A stretch of DNA of 17,551 nucleotides from JAZLIL01 sp045617405 (GTDB lineage Bacteria > Bacillota > Clostridia > Lachnospirales > Lachnospiraceae). Position numbers and translations under genes: made by a program. Numbering within the stretch: the first letter of the stretch is position 1; the number at the start of each line of letters is the position of its first letter. This document shows positions 5,787 through 13,100 of the stretch, piece by piece. Location of the stretch: the NCBI GenBank assembly GCA_045617405.1, contig JAZLIL010000181.1, positions 1 through 17,551 of the forward strand, in the 5' to 3' direction. The notes below the pieces were generated by a model. It did no database searches and was not told the DNA's origin. It saw nothing but the letters and a program-made list of their open reading frames with translations.

Positions 5787-7205
5787 ATGGAAAAGAAACC
5801 TATTAAGATTACTGAAACTATTCTGCGTGACGCACATCAGTCGCTGATCGCAACAAGGATGCCTACGGAGATTATGCTCCCCATCATCGAAAAGATGGAC
5901 AAGGTAGGATACTATTCTGTAGAGTGCTGGGGCGGAGCAACTTTCGATGCTTCACTTCGTTTCCTCAAGGAGGATCCCTGGGACAGACTCAGAAGGCTTC
6001 GTGAAGGCTTTAAGAATACAAAGCTTCAGATGCTTTTCAGAGGTCAGAATATTCTCGGATACAGACCTTATGCCGATGACGTTGTAGAGTACTTCGTACA
6101 GAAGTCAATTGCAAACGGTATTGATATCATCAGAATTTTTGATGCACTCAATGACATGAGAAACCTGAAGGCTACAGTTGATGCTACAATCAAGGAAAAG
6201 AGCCGTTCAGGAAAGGGTCATGCACAGATTGCCATTTCTTATACATTGGGAGATGCTTATACAACAGATTACTATGTAAATCTTGCAAAGCAGATTGAAG
6301 AGATGGGTGCAGATTCCATCTGTATCAAGGATATGGCAGGTCTTCTTGTTCCTTACTACGCATCAGAGCTTATCGGTGCAATGAAGGAGAACGTTAAGAT
6401 TCCGATTCAGCTTCACACTCATTACACAAGCGGTGTTGCTTCAATGACCTACCTTAAGGCAGTTGAAGCAGGAGTTGACGTAATTGACACCGCAATGTCA
6501 CCTATGGCCCTTGGAACAAGCCAGCCCGCAACAGAAGTTATGGTTGAGACCTTCAAGGGTACTCCTTACGATACAGGCTTTGACCAGCAGCTTCTTGCAG
6601 AAATCGCAGACTACTTCAGACCTTATCGTGACAAGTGGCTTGCTGACGGTCTTCTTAATCCCAAGGTTATGGGCGTCAACATCAAGACTCTTCTCTATCA
6701 GGTACCCGGCGGAATGCTTTCAAACCTTGTTTCACAGCTCAAGGAGATGAAGCAGGAAGACAAGTACTACGATGTTCTCGAAGAGGTTCCCCGTGTACGT
6801 AAGGATCTTGGTGAGCCTCCGCTTGTTACACCTTCAAGCCAGATAGTCGGAACACAGGCTGTTCTCAACGTTATCAACGGTGAGCGCTACAAACAGGTAA
6901 CAAAGGAGACAAAGGACGTTCTTTCAGGAAAGTACGGAAAGACAGCGAAGCCCTTCAATGCAGAGGTTCAGAAGAAGTGTATCGGTGATACTGTTCCGAT
7001 TACGTGTCGTCCCGCAGATCTTCTTAAGCCTGAGCTTGAGACACTTGAGAAAGAAATGGCACAGTGGAAGGAGCAGGATGAGGATGTTCTCAGCTATGCT
7101 CTTTTCCCTCAGGTTGCAACTGAGTTCTTCAAATATCGTCAGGCACAGAAGACAGGTGTTGACGTAAACGGAGCTGACAAGGCTAACAAGGCTTATCCCG
7201 TTTAA
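5787..7205 (+). CDS. oadA: Oxaloacetate decarboxylase alpha / pyruvate carboxylase subunit B / 5S-like carboxyltransferase, without biotin domain
   Basis: The protein has 472 residues from ATG 5787, which has GGAGG at 5773-5777; an earlier ATG at 5763 overlaps the oadB stop and lacks a ribosome-binding site. Residues about 5-270 form the HMGL-type TIM barrel: TETILRDAHQSL (metal-ligand D15), CIKDMAG with the catalytic and carboxylated lysine K181, and HTH at 210-212 (two metal-binding histidines). Residues about 290-455 are the conserved PYC_OADA C-terminal domain (YQVPGGMLSNL and following). Unlike Klebsiella OadA (about 595 residues) there is no fused biotin domain, matching the separate carrier encoded upstream. 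The known reaction is transfer of CO2 from oxaloacetate to biotin, giving pyruvate, or the reverse. It could equally act as a 5S-type transcarboxylase subunit with the 12S-like protein of the same operon. All visible catalytic residues are intact. Confidence 0.95.
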   Translation: MEKKPIKITETILRDAHQSLIATRMPTEIMLPIIEKMDKVGYYSVECWGGATFDASLRFLKEDPWDRLRRLREGFKNTKLQMLFRGQNILGYRPYADDVVEYFVQKSIANGIDIIRIFDALNDMRNLKATVDATIKEKSRSGKGHAQIAISYTLGDAYTTDYYVNLAKQIEEMGADSICIKDMAGLLVPYYASELIGAMKENVKIPIQLHTHYTSGVASMTYLKAVEAGVDVIDTAMSPMALGTSQPATEVMVETFKGTPYDTGFDQQLLAEIADYFRPYRDKWLADGLLNPKVMGVNIKTLLYQVPGGMLSNLVSQLKEMKQEDKYYDVLEEVPRVRKDLGEPPLVTPSSQIVGTQAVLNVINGERYKQVTKETKDVLSGKYGKTAKPFNAEVQKKCIGDTVPITCRPADLLKPELETLEKEMAQWKEQDEDVLSYALFPQVATEFFKYRQAQKTGVDVNGADKANKAYPV

Positions 7206-7264
7206 TTTGTGAACTACATCGGTAATTGAATTACCGAGGATTCTCGCTTTGCAATCCTAAAGAT

Positions 7265-7307
7265 TAAGCAATAATGTCATTGCTGTTCGCAATGACATTA
7301 TTGCTTA
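7265..7307. repeat. Perfect 19-bp-stem inverted repeat
   Basis: Arms TAAGCAATAATGTCATTGC (7265-7283) and their exact complement (7289-7307) surround loop TGTTC. No T-run follows on either strand, so it is not a typical intrinsic terminator. The inner half coincides with the outer end of the structured repeat that begins at 7276. Confidence 0.85.
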
Positions 7308-7410
7308 TATAAAAGTGGCACTTCGTGCCTCACGAGGTACGGTGCTTAAAACCCAGCACAAAAGTACAAGAAAACCCACTGCCTTAAGGCGTGGTTTTTT
7401 TTGTACTTTT
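7276..7410 (+). repeat. Structured multi-hairpin repeat, copy A
   Basis: This roughly 135-bp element matches the reverse complement of 15553-15692 along its whole length. Shared blocks in order are the GTCAWTG start, TTCGCAAT, ATATAAAAGTG, CACTTCGTGCC, ACGAGGTACGG, CCCACTGCCTTAAGGC and TTGTACTTTT. It carries a GGCAC/GTGCC mini-hairpin (7318-7330) and a large hairpin around ACTGCCTTAAGGC (from 7362), while the right arm of the middle hairpin is missing compared with copy B. The final hairpin, flanked by A-rich and T-rich arms (T-run 7393-7402), could terminate transcription in both directions. No coding capacity is seen. A small non-autonomous mobile or REP-like element is the best guess. Confidence 0.8.
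7365..7402 (+). terminator. Bidirectional terminator-like hairpin formed by repeat copy A
   Basis: The A-rich arm AAAACCCAC (7371-7379) pairs with GTGGTTTT (7391-7398) around the GCC-TTAA-GGC core, and the T-run continues to 7402. On the minus strand the A-rich arm becomes a TTTTCTT tail. It is suitably placed to end the oad operon and, from the other side, the c-di-GMP gene transcript. Confidence 0.65.
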
Positions 7411-7453
7411 GTCAATGCTATTCGCAATGCGCTTCGCTGCTTACTCATTAAAA
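7411..7453 (+). repeat. Partial structured repeat (outer end only)
   Basis: Directly abutting copy A, this segment repeats the element's outer end: GTCAATGCTATTCGCAATG, then CTTCGCTGCTTACTCAT, then an A-rich stretch. It matches the outer end of copy B (15648-15692, inverted) more closely than the same end of copy A does. This suggests a second insertion or a truncated tandem copy. Confidence 0.7.
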
Positions 7454-7469
7454 TTTTACTTTTTAAACA

Positions 7470-7514
7470 ACGGCAGGGCATTTCATTTTAGGACTGCTGT
7501 CTTTTTTGTGTTTT
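7470..7514 (+). terminator. Terminator-like hairpin downstream of the repeat
   Basis: ACGGCAG (7470-7476) pairs with CTGCTGT (7494-7500) with one G-U pair and a 17-base loop, followed by CTTTTTTGTGTTTT. It is oriented for the + strand and may back up the terminator for the oad operon. Confidence 0.5.
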
Positions 7515-7534
7515 ATGCATATGAATTCTGATTC

Positions 7535-10500
7535 TCAGCTTCTTCTCTGAAGGTAGCCTGTAAATGTATCGGATGAAACAGGCTTTGAGTAGTGGTAGCC
7601 CTGCATTGTCGAGCAGCCGAGGTTTGCAAGCTCGTCAGCCTGATTCTGCGATTCAACACCTTCGGCAACTACGTGCATGTTCAGCGTGTCTGCAATACTT
7701 ATGATGTTTGAAATCAGATTTCTGCTCTTTGAATAGCTCTTGTTACTGTCGTAGAGGTGCTTCATATTAAGCTTTAACGTATCGACTGATATGTCATGAA
7801 GAACGTTGAGTGAGGAAAATCCTGTTCCAAAGTCATCCATTTCAATCATGTAGCCGTTTGACTTGAGTTTTGCCGAAAAATCAAGAATCTGAGTCTGGCT
7901 GTTGACGTATGCACCTTCTGTAATCTCGAATCTGATAAGATCCTTAGGTATTGAATACTTTCTGACTAGTGTATCGATTGTATCGCAAAGTCCCTTATAG
8001 TAGACATCGACCTTTGAAACATTGACTGAAATCGGAACAGGACGTATGCCTTCATCAAGCCAGCTTCTAATCTGTGAGCAGACTTTATCCCAGACGTACA
8101 TGTCGAGCTTGAGCATAAATCCGTTCTGTTCAAGGATGGGAATGAAGCTTCCCGGAAGCATAAGACCGTTATTCGGATGATCCCAGCGTACGAGCGCTTC
8201 AGCACCGACGATTGCGTTGTCACCGTAATTGTAGAGCGGCTGGTAGAACACAACAAATTCATTACGTTCGAGTGCGGAAGACATGTTGTTTACAATGTTC
8301 TGCTCTTCAATGACGCTGTTTCGAAGCTCAGCATCGTAATATGCGTAGTTTGTAAGGAAAGTACCCTTTACAGACTCGTGTGCAAGTGCAGCTCTGTCAA
8401 GGATGATGTCAATTGCCGTGTCGGTACTGTCAATGACGTAGATGCCGTATTTCATTGAAAGGTCCACTGAAAGAGAGTACTTCTTTATGGCAGCATCCAG
8501 AGTGTTCATGAATCCTGTAAGTGAATCGAGCAGTGCCGGAATTACTGCGCCGAAGTGGTCGGATGACATCCTTCCGAAGCAGGTATTATCAAGATCCATC
8601 CCGTTAAGACACGATGCAACGGTTTTAAGGAGTCTGTCGCCTTCCTTGTGACCGAAGATGTCATTTACTACCTTGAATCTGCTGATATCAAAGTAAATCA
8701 TGGCAAATTCTCCGGAGCTGCCGTTTCTGATCATTTCCTTTGAACGTGCAAGAAAGCTTGCCCTGTTCAAAATGCCCGTGAGATCGTCATATTCAGCCAT
8801 GTACTTAAGCTGCTTGTCGGTGAGGACTCTGTCATGTATGTCGGTAAGGGTGTAGATGAGCTTCCTTACGATTTCGGTATTGGAAGCATCGCGAAGCTTC
8901 ATTGCGCTGAATTTGAACCAGCGTTTCTCGTTCGCCGAGGTTGTAAGGCAGACATCGGTGCTCACGCTCTTAACGTTAGAGGGAGAGAGCTTGTAGTCGT
9001 CAAGAAGTGTTCTAATTTTGTCGATGTCCTCCTGATCCGCAACGAGGTCGTCTTTGAAGATCGTAAGCAGCGGTCTTGAGTTATAGTTGCCGAGAAGATG
9101 CTCTGAAACAAGAGGATCATACATGTACTCGTCAGTGATGAGATTATGTTCGAATACAAGTGTTCCTGTTGTAACGAGGATGTGACGGTAACGTGCTTCC
9201 TCATCATTTTGCATCAGGAAATAGCGGTTTTGGATTCGAAGCTCGTCATTTTCCAACTGAATAAAAGTACTCTGGACCTGTAAAACGAGAGCATTGTCAG
9301 TAACGGGCATCGTTATTACCTTGTGCGCTCCGTTTTTCATAGCATTGACTGAGAATTCGGGATCGCCCGACTTATCAAGGACGATAATCGGAATGCCGTT
9401 AAGTTCTATGTTGATTGAAATCTGGCGAAGAAGCTCAAGTGTGCTGATGTCAGAGAAATCGCTCGACAAAATTACAAGGTCTGTGTTGCGGCCGAACTGC
9501 AGCATCAGGCGCAAAGTTGACTGACCCTCATTTGTTGTAAGAACAGCATAGGTGGATTCGAAAATCGATGCAAAATGAGCACTTTCAGAAGAATCCGGAG
9601 TTGCAATAAGAAGGCGCTTCTTTGAAGAGCGTACTTCAGCATCAACAGGCTTGTCGGCAGTGTCATCGCTGCCCGAGAACTCGGAATCAGCAAGAACAAA
9701 ACAGCACTTTCCGAGATTCTTTGCTCTGTAGAGGGCAGCATCGGCGCTTTGATAAAGCTCTTCAAATGTTGTACCGTCGTTCGGAAAAACACTCGCACCA
9801 AAGCTTCCCGTGATGGAAATCCCGCCTTCGTAGGTTCTCTTTACGCAGGCAGTCAGCTGCTGAAGTTTCTTGAGGATGACGCTTTCATAAGGCGTGTTTG
9901 TAAGACAGATGATGAATTCATCGCCTCCGAGTCTTCCGATAAAGTCAGAACGGCGCAGATGTGAGCGGAGAGTAGCAGCCGTCTCAATCAGCGTGTTATC
10001 ACCGGCCTGATGGCCAAAGGTGTCGTTTATCTGTTTGAATCCGTCGAGATCGAGAATGATCAGCGTATGGTGTTCGTTGCTGCCAGGCCTTGATATCAGA
10101 CGGTTGAAGTTGTGCTCAAAAGCACGCCTGTTAAGAATTCCGGTAAGAGGATCTTCTTCGCTGAGGTAGCGGAGCTTGAGTTTTTCCGCTGTTTCATCAT
10201 TAAGCCGCTCAAACATAAGGAAGAGCTTGATATCACCGGAATCGGAGTACTCAACCATTTTTGCGGAGATTCTGACAGGAACGGTCTCTTCTTCAACAAC
10301 AATGTTGAAGTCGGATTCGGCGCTCGTCATTCCGTGACTGAATGCGAGCGTAAGCGATTCACGCGTGGAGAATCGCTGGATGTCCTCAATCTCGTTTTGC
10401 GAGAGCATATTATCATTGAAGAAACGGAAGAAGGAATCGTAGTCATCAAGATAGGTAATGATAGAGGTGTCAAAGAGTGAGCCTCTGACCTTGATAAGCC

Positions 10501-11956
10501 TGTTCCTTGAGATGTTGTACTCAATGCTTACGAATTTTGCGGGATCGAGCGCGAGAATGGAGGATTCGAAGCGGTTCAGCGCTGCTTCGGCCTCTCGCCT
10601 TGCAGTGACGTCGGTAACTACAATGAGAAGCTTTGCAGGCGTACCCTTGAAATTCATGACAAAATCAAAGGAAAGCCCAAGCCAGAGCTTCTGATTGTTA
10701 GGGAAATCGGTTTCAACGGTGATGTCATTGGGAAGCTCACCGGAATATACCTTTTTGCATGCATCTATAACCGGACCGATGCTGTCGGTCGAAAAGAGTC
10801 CTGCCTGAATGAGTGAATCAGGAACATTGTCGTAAATAGTCGGAATGGCGAATTCTTCGGCCTTGTTCTGTGGAATAACGAGGATTTTTGAACTGAGATC
10901 CAAAGTGAGCAGGGCACTGCCTTTTCTGTTAAATGCGATGTTATATTCCTTTTCCTGCAATTCGAGAAGTCTTTGACTGGTACGAAGCTCATCAGCCTCA
11001 CGGTTCATCACGTCGCGGTATTCTCTCTCACGGATCAGAATCATCACAATTATCAGACCGCCGAGGATTAGAACGATAACACCGTATAGGAAAACATCGC
11101 GTGTTTCCTTATCAAATCTTTGAGAGATTTTGTCTTGGGTAAATGTTCTGACAAGATAGAGGTCGTCAAATCCGATTGCGGCGGCAAAGCTGTAGTAGGT
11201 CACACCACCCGTAGAAAATGAGAAGCATGACTTTTGCTGCCTTGTGATGTCGTCTCTTATCTGCTGTTCGCTGTATCCGGGTTCAAAGTTGACCTCGTGG
11301 GCAATGTTGTAGATATTGTCACAGTCCTTTGTGTAAAACGATTCTGTTGCTCTGATGACAACTTTTCCGGTAGAATCAACCAGCATATTGTAGGCATCGG
11401 GGAAAATGGCAGAATCGATGATGCTGTCAAGGTGAGTTCGATCAAAGATATTGAAAAGCGAACCGCAGGGGACACCGTCCCTGAAGCATGGCATAAACAT
11501 GTATAGAAAGCGTTTGCTTGCCATGATGGATAATTCATTTCTGTCAAGAGAATAGACAGCATCGCTGTTTAGAAGAGCCAGGTCATCTTCGCTGAAATCA
11601 GGGAATCCGTATGTTGAGAAAACGATTGTTCCGCTGTTGATGTAGCCTAAATAGTCACAATTAAGAAGAACAAACGAATCATCAAGAACCTGCTTTATTG
11701 CTGTATCGCGGTTTTCGTCCAGAACAGTCTCGACCTTATCTCTTGTTGCGGAAATACACTTTTTGCTTCTGTCAAAAAAGGTTTTAAGAGTCGATGTCTG
11801 TGAAGATATACAGCTCTCGATGAGCATGTCCCTTACATTGTCGGACGATCTTGATGTTCTGATGGCATAGGAGATGACTATTGTGAGAGTCAGAATTGCC
11901 AGGATAACGGGGATTACTATTGTAGTACCTCTTTTTTTAGATGTTTTGATGTCCAT
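7535..11956 (-). CDS. Large membrane c-di-GMP signalling protein: extracytoplasmic sensor, PAS, GGDEF, pseudo-receiver, PAS, degenerate GGDEF, EAL
   Basis: This 1473-residue protein has an ATG at 11956 (minus strand) preceded by GGAGA. TM1 spans about 12-31, an extracytoplasmic Cache-like sensor about 32-287, and TM2 about 288-309. PAS-like regions lie at about 330-455 and 465-590. GGDEF domain 1 (about 594-755) has DLDGFKQIND, intact GGDEF at 677-681 and an RxxD inhibitory site (R668-D671), so it should make c-di-GMP with product inhibition. A receiver-like domain (about 779-900) has lost its phospho-Asp (LVILSSD), its Thr and its Lys. Another PAS-like region spans about 925-1045. GGDEF domain 2 (about 1050-1210) reads SSDHF at 1131-1135 and is probably not a cyclase. 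The EAL domain (about 1220-1465) keeps EALVR (1253-1257), N1312, ExTE (1344-1347), DDFGTG (1374-1379), K1395, E1432 and Q1452. However, the Asp of the usual KxD is N1397. It is the last gene on its strand before the convergent oad operon. Confidence 0.93.
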   Translation of the reverse strand: MDIKTSKKRGTTIVIPVILAILTLTIVISYAIRTSRSSDNVRDMLIESCISSQTSTLKTFFDRSKKCISATRDKVETVLDENRDTAIKQVLDDSFVLLNCDYLGYINSGTIVFSTYGFPDFSEDDLALLNSDAVYSLDRNELSIMASKRFLYMFMPCFRDGVPCGSLFNIFDRTHLDSIIDSAIFPDAYNMLVDSTGKVVIRATESFYTKDCDNIYNIAHEVNFEPGYSEQQIRDDITRQQKSCFSFSTGGVTYYSFAAAIGFDDLYLVRTFTQDKISQRFDKETRDVFLYGVIVLILGGLIIVMILIREREYRDVMNREADELRTSQRLLELQEKEYNIAFNRKGSALLTLDLSSKILVIPQNKAEEFAIPTIYDNVPDSLIQAGLFSTDSIGPVIDACKKVYSGELPNDITVETDFPNNQKLWLGLSFDFVMNFKGTPAKLLIVVTDVTARREAEAALNRFESSILALDPAKFVSIEYNISRNRLIKVRGSLFDTSIITYLDDYDSFFRFFNDNMLSQNEIEDIQRFSTRESLTLAFSHGMTSAESDFNIVVEEETVPVRISAKMVEYSDSGDIKLFLMFERLNDETAEKLKLRYLSEEDPLTGILNRRAFEHNFNRLISRPGSNEHHTLIILDLDGFKQINDTFGHQAGDNTLIETAATLRSHLRRSDFIGRLGGDEFIICLTNTPYESVILKKLQQLTACVKRTYEGGISITGSFGASVFPNDGTTFEELYQSADAALYRAKNLGKCCFVLADSEFSGSDDTADKPVDAEVRSSKKRLLIATPDSSESAHFASIFESTYAVLTTNEGQSTLRLMLQFGRNTDLVILSSDFSDISTLELLRQISINIELNGIPIIVLDKSGDPEFSVNAMKNGAHKVITMPVTDNALVLQVQSTFIQLENDELRIQNRYFLMQNDEEARYRHILVTTGTLVFEHNLITDEYMYDPLVSEHLLGNYNSRPLLTIFKDDLVADQEDIDKIRTLLDDYKLSPSNVKSVSTDVCLTTSANEKRWFKFSAMKLRDASNTEIVRKLIYTLTDIHDRVLTDKQLKYMAEYDDLTGILNRASFLARSKEMIRNGSSGEFAMIYFDISRFKVVNDIFGHKEGDRLLKTVASCLNGMDLDNTCFGRMSSDHFGAVIPALLDSLTGFMNTLDAAIKKYSLSVDLSMKYGIYVIDSTDTAIDIILDRAALAHESVKGTFLTNYAYYDAELRNSVIEEQNIVNNMSSALERNEFVVFYQPLYNYGDNAIVGAEALVRWDHPNNGLMLPGSFIPILEQNGFMLKLDMYVWDKVCSQIRSWLDEGIRPVPISVNVSKVDVYYKGLCDTIDTLVRKYSIPKDLIRFEITEGAYVNSQTQILDFSAKLKSNGYMIEMDDFGTGFSSLNVLHDISVDTLKLNMKHLYDSNKSYSKSRNLISNIISIADTLNMHVVAEGVESQNQADELANLGCSTMQGYHYSKPVSSDTFTGYLQRRS

Positions 11957-12015
11957 TATTTCTTTCTCCGGGAAACAAAATCAATTATATAATTTATTGA
12001 GTAAATGAAATATTA

Positions 12016-12155
12016 AAGCAACAGACAATTCGATATCTTAATTCTAGTATAGATGATTACGAAAAGCAAACAACATGGCGAAACGTCATGAAAATGTAAC
12101 TTTTTGACGCGTAAAAAGTTAACATTATGTGAAGCAACGATTAGAAATTCGATAT
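12016..12155. repeat. Imperfect direct repeat upstream of the c-di-GMP gene
   Basis: AAGCAAC and AATTCGATAT occur together twice in the same order: 12016-12022 with 12028-12037, and 12132-12138 with 12146-12155. The internal gaps are 5 and 7 bases and the copies lie about 118 bases apart. Both are in the 205-base gap between the two minus-strand genes, so they may be regulator sites. Confidence 0.55.
12098..12120. repeat. Inverted repeat in the promoter region of the c-di-GMP gene
   Basis: AACTTTTT (12098-12105) and AAAAAGTT (12113-12120) are perfect arms around GACGCGT. No T-run follows on the minus strand, where the methyltransferase gene ends 42 bases before. It may be a weak terminator or an operator. 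A weak minus-strand promoter-like pair, TTGTTT and TATACT with 16 bases between, lies downstream at about 12073-12046. Confidence 0.45.
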
Positions 12156-12161
12156 TTGTTG

Positions 12162-12869
12162 TTAGTTCGTGAAAGAATATATGGCAATTGCGGCCGCAAT
12201 AGTGATATTTAAAGAATCAACAAGCTCCGTCTGGGGAATGAAAACAGGAGTTCCGAACTCAGAGAATTCGTGAGGAAGTCCTGTCGCTTCATTACCGAAG
12301 GCCAATGTATAAAGAAAAGGTTTACCGGAGAGAACATCGCAAAGCTTCAAACTCGAATCAAGCATAAACGAGTATATTTTGTGATCATTAAAGCAGTTGA
12401 GATAGTCCTCGATTGAGGTGAAGAAGTCGTGGCGGATTCTGAATGCCGATCCCATTGACGCGCGGATTGTTTTGGGATTAAAGAAGTCGGCACCCGGTGT
12501 AATTACGGCTAGGTTTGAAATACCAAAGCCAACGCAGGTTCTGATGATGGTTCCCATATTTCCCATGTTTCCGGGGTTAACAAGAAGAACATGAGGTCTG
12601 TCCTTGTCAAGGGGAGCATCGAATTTACGAAATACGCCGACACAGAAGACGTTTTCCTTATCTGATAGTCTGTTGATGAGTTTGTCATTGACGCTTACGC
12701 TGATTCCTGATTGCCCGCAAAGAGCACGTACCTTGTCGGCATCGGTAAAGGTTGAGTGGATGAACACACAGATGACATCAGAGGGGCGTGCCTTAATAAG
12801 CTCTATAGTGGGAAATGCGCCGAGTGAGTAGGAATAGTCGAAGTCTTTCTTATAGGGTTTAATCTCCAT
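12162..12869 (-). CDS. SpoU/TrmH-family RNA 2'-O-methyltransferase
   Basis: This 235-residue protein reads on the minus strand from ATG 12869. The N-terminal portion (about 1-85) is short and divergent. From about 90 the SPOUT knot motifs appear: motif 1 as NPGNMGNMGTIIRTC, motif 2 as LAFGNEATGLP and motif 3 as PQTELVDSLNITIAAAIAIYSF. These bind S-adenosylmethionine in the knot and carry the conserved Arg, Glu and Asn. Such enzymes methylate ribose 2'-OH groups of rRNA or tRNA; the target nucleotide cannot be told from sequence. The opening YKKDFDYSYSLGAFPTIELI looks like a recurrent start in Clostridial relatives, supporting this ATG. No Shine-Dalgarno sequence is visible within 15 bases; TATATATA lies only 5-12 bases upstream, so a leaderless or very short-leader mRNA is possible. 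Divergent from ylxM. Confidence 0.9.
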   Translation of the reverse strand: MEIKPYKKDFDYSYSLGAFPTIELIKARPSDVICVFIHSTFTDADKVRALCGQSGISVSVNDKLINRLSDKENVFCVGVFRKFDAPLDKDRPHVLLVNPGNMGNMGTIIRTCVGFGISNLAVITPGADFFNPKTIRASMGSAFRIRHDFFTSIEDYLNCFNDHKIYSFMLDSSLKLCDVLSGKPFLYTLAFGNEATGLPHEFSEFGTPVFIPQTELVDSLNITIAAAIAIYSFTN

Positions 12870-12881
12870 GTCTGTATATAT

Positions 12882-12911
12882 AATCCAATTGTCTTAGATG
12901 ATGATTGGATT
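12882..12911. repeat. Inverted repeat in the divergent methyltransferase/ylxM region
   Basis: AATCCAAT (12882-12889) and ATTGGATT (12904-12911) are perfect 8-bp arms with a 14-base spacer. It sits 13 bases upstream of the methyltransferase ATG, overlapping where its promoter should lie, so an operator is plausible. A second short palindrome, CCCGGA-TTC-TCCGGG, lies at 12923-12937. Confidence 0.5.
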
Positions 12912-13017
12912 TATTCCTTTCTCCCGGATTCTCCGGGGATTTCCTCATTTACATCAGATAATTCAGTCTACACCTTAAACAGTGAATAGTAAAGGAATGA
13001 CAGAAGACAATTAGTGC

Positions 13018-13046
13018 TTGACAACAGATAATGAATGGGTTAGAAT
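13018..13046 (+). promoter_or_regulatory. Strong sigma-A promoter for ylxM-ffh
   Basis: TTGACA (13018-13023), a perfect -35, and TAGAAT (13041-13046) with a 17-base spacer lie upstream of ylxM. The transcript would start near 13053 and carry a hairpin (13055-13075) in a leader of about 48 bases. Confidence 0.8.
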
Positions 13047-13054
13047 GGTGAAGC

Positions 13055-13075
13055 TGTAAAGAAAAAAACTTTACA
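13055..13075 (+). promoter_or_regulatory. 5'-terminal hairpin of the ylxM-ffh mRNA
   Basis: TGTAAAG (13055-13061) pairs exactly with CTTTACA (13069-13075) around a loop of seven A residues. It begins within a few bases of the predicted start point. There is no T-run, so termination is unlikely; a 5'-end stabiliser or binding site is possible. Confidence 0.5.
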
Positions 13076-13100
13076 CATACGATTTGAAAGGTAATCAGCC

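Larger units (their letters stand above)
7206..7534. other. Gene-free stretch of stacked inverted repeats between convergent genes
   Basis: No gene is seen in these 329 bases. In order they hold a 9-bp-stem palindrome (7219-7237), a 6-bp stem (7237-7258), a perfect 19-bp stem (7265-7307), a structured-repeat copy (7276-7410), a partial repeat copy (7411-7453) and a terminator-like hairpin (7470-7514). The region separates the end of oadA (+) from the end of the large c-di-GMP gene (-), so several hairpins may stop transcription from both sides. Confidence 0.85.

Noticed and set aside
7206..7534. CRISPR array
   Set aside because: The repeats are palindromes and single element copies, not regularly spaced direct repeats with unique spacers.
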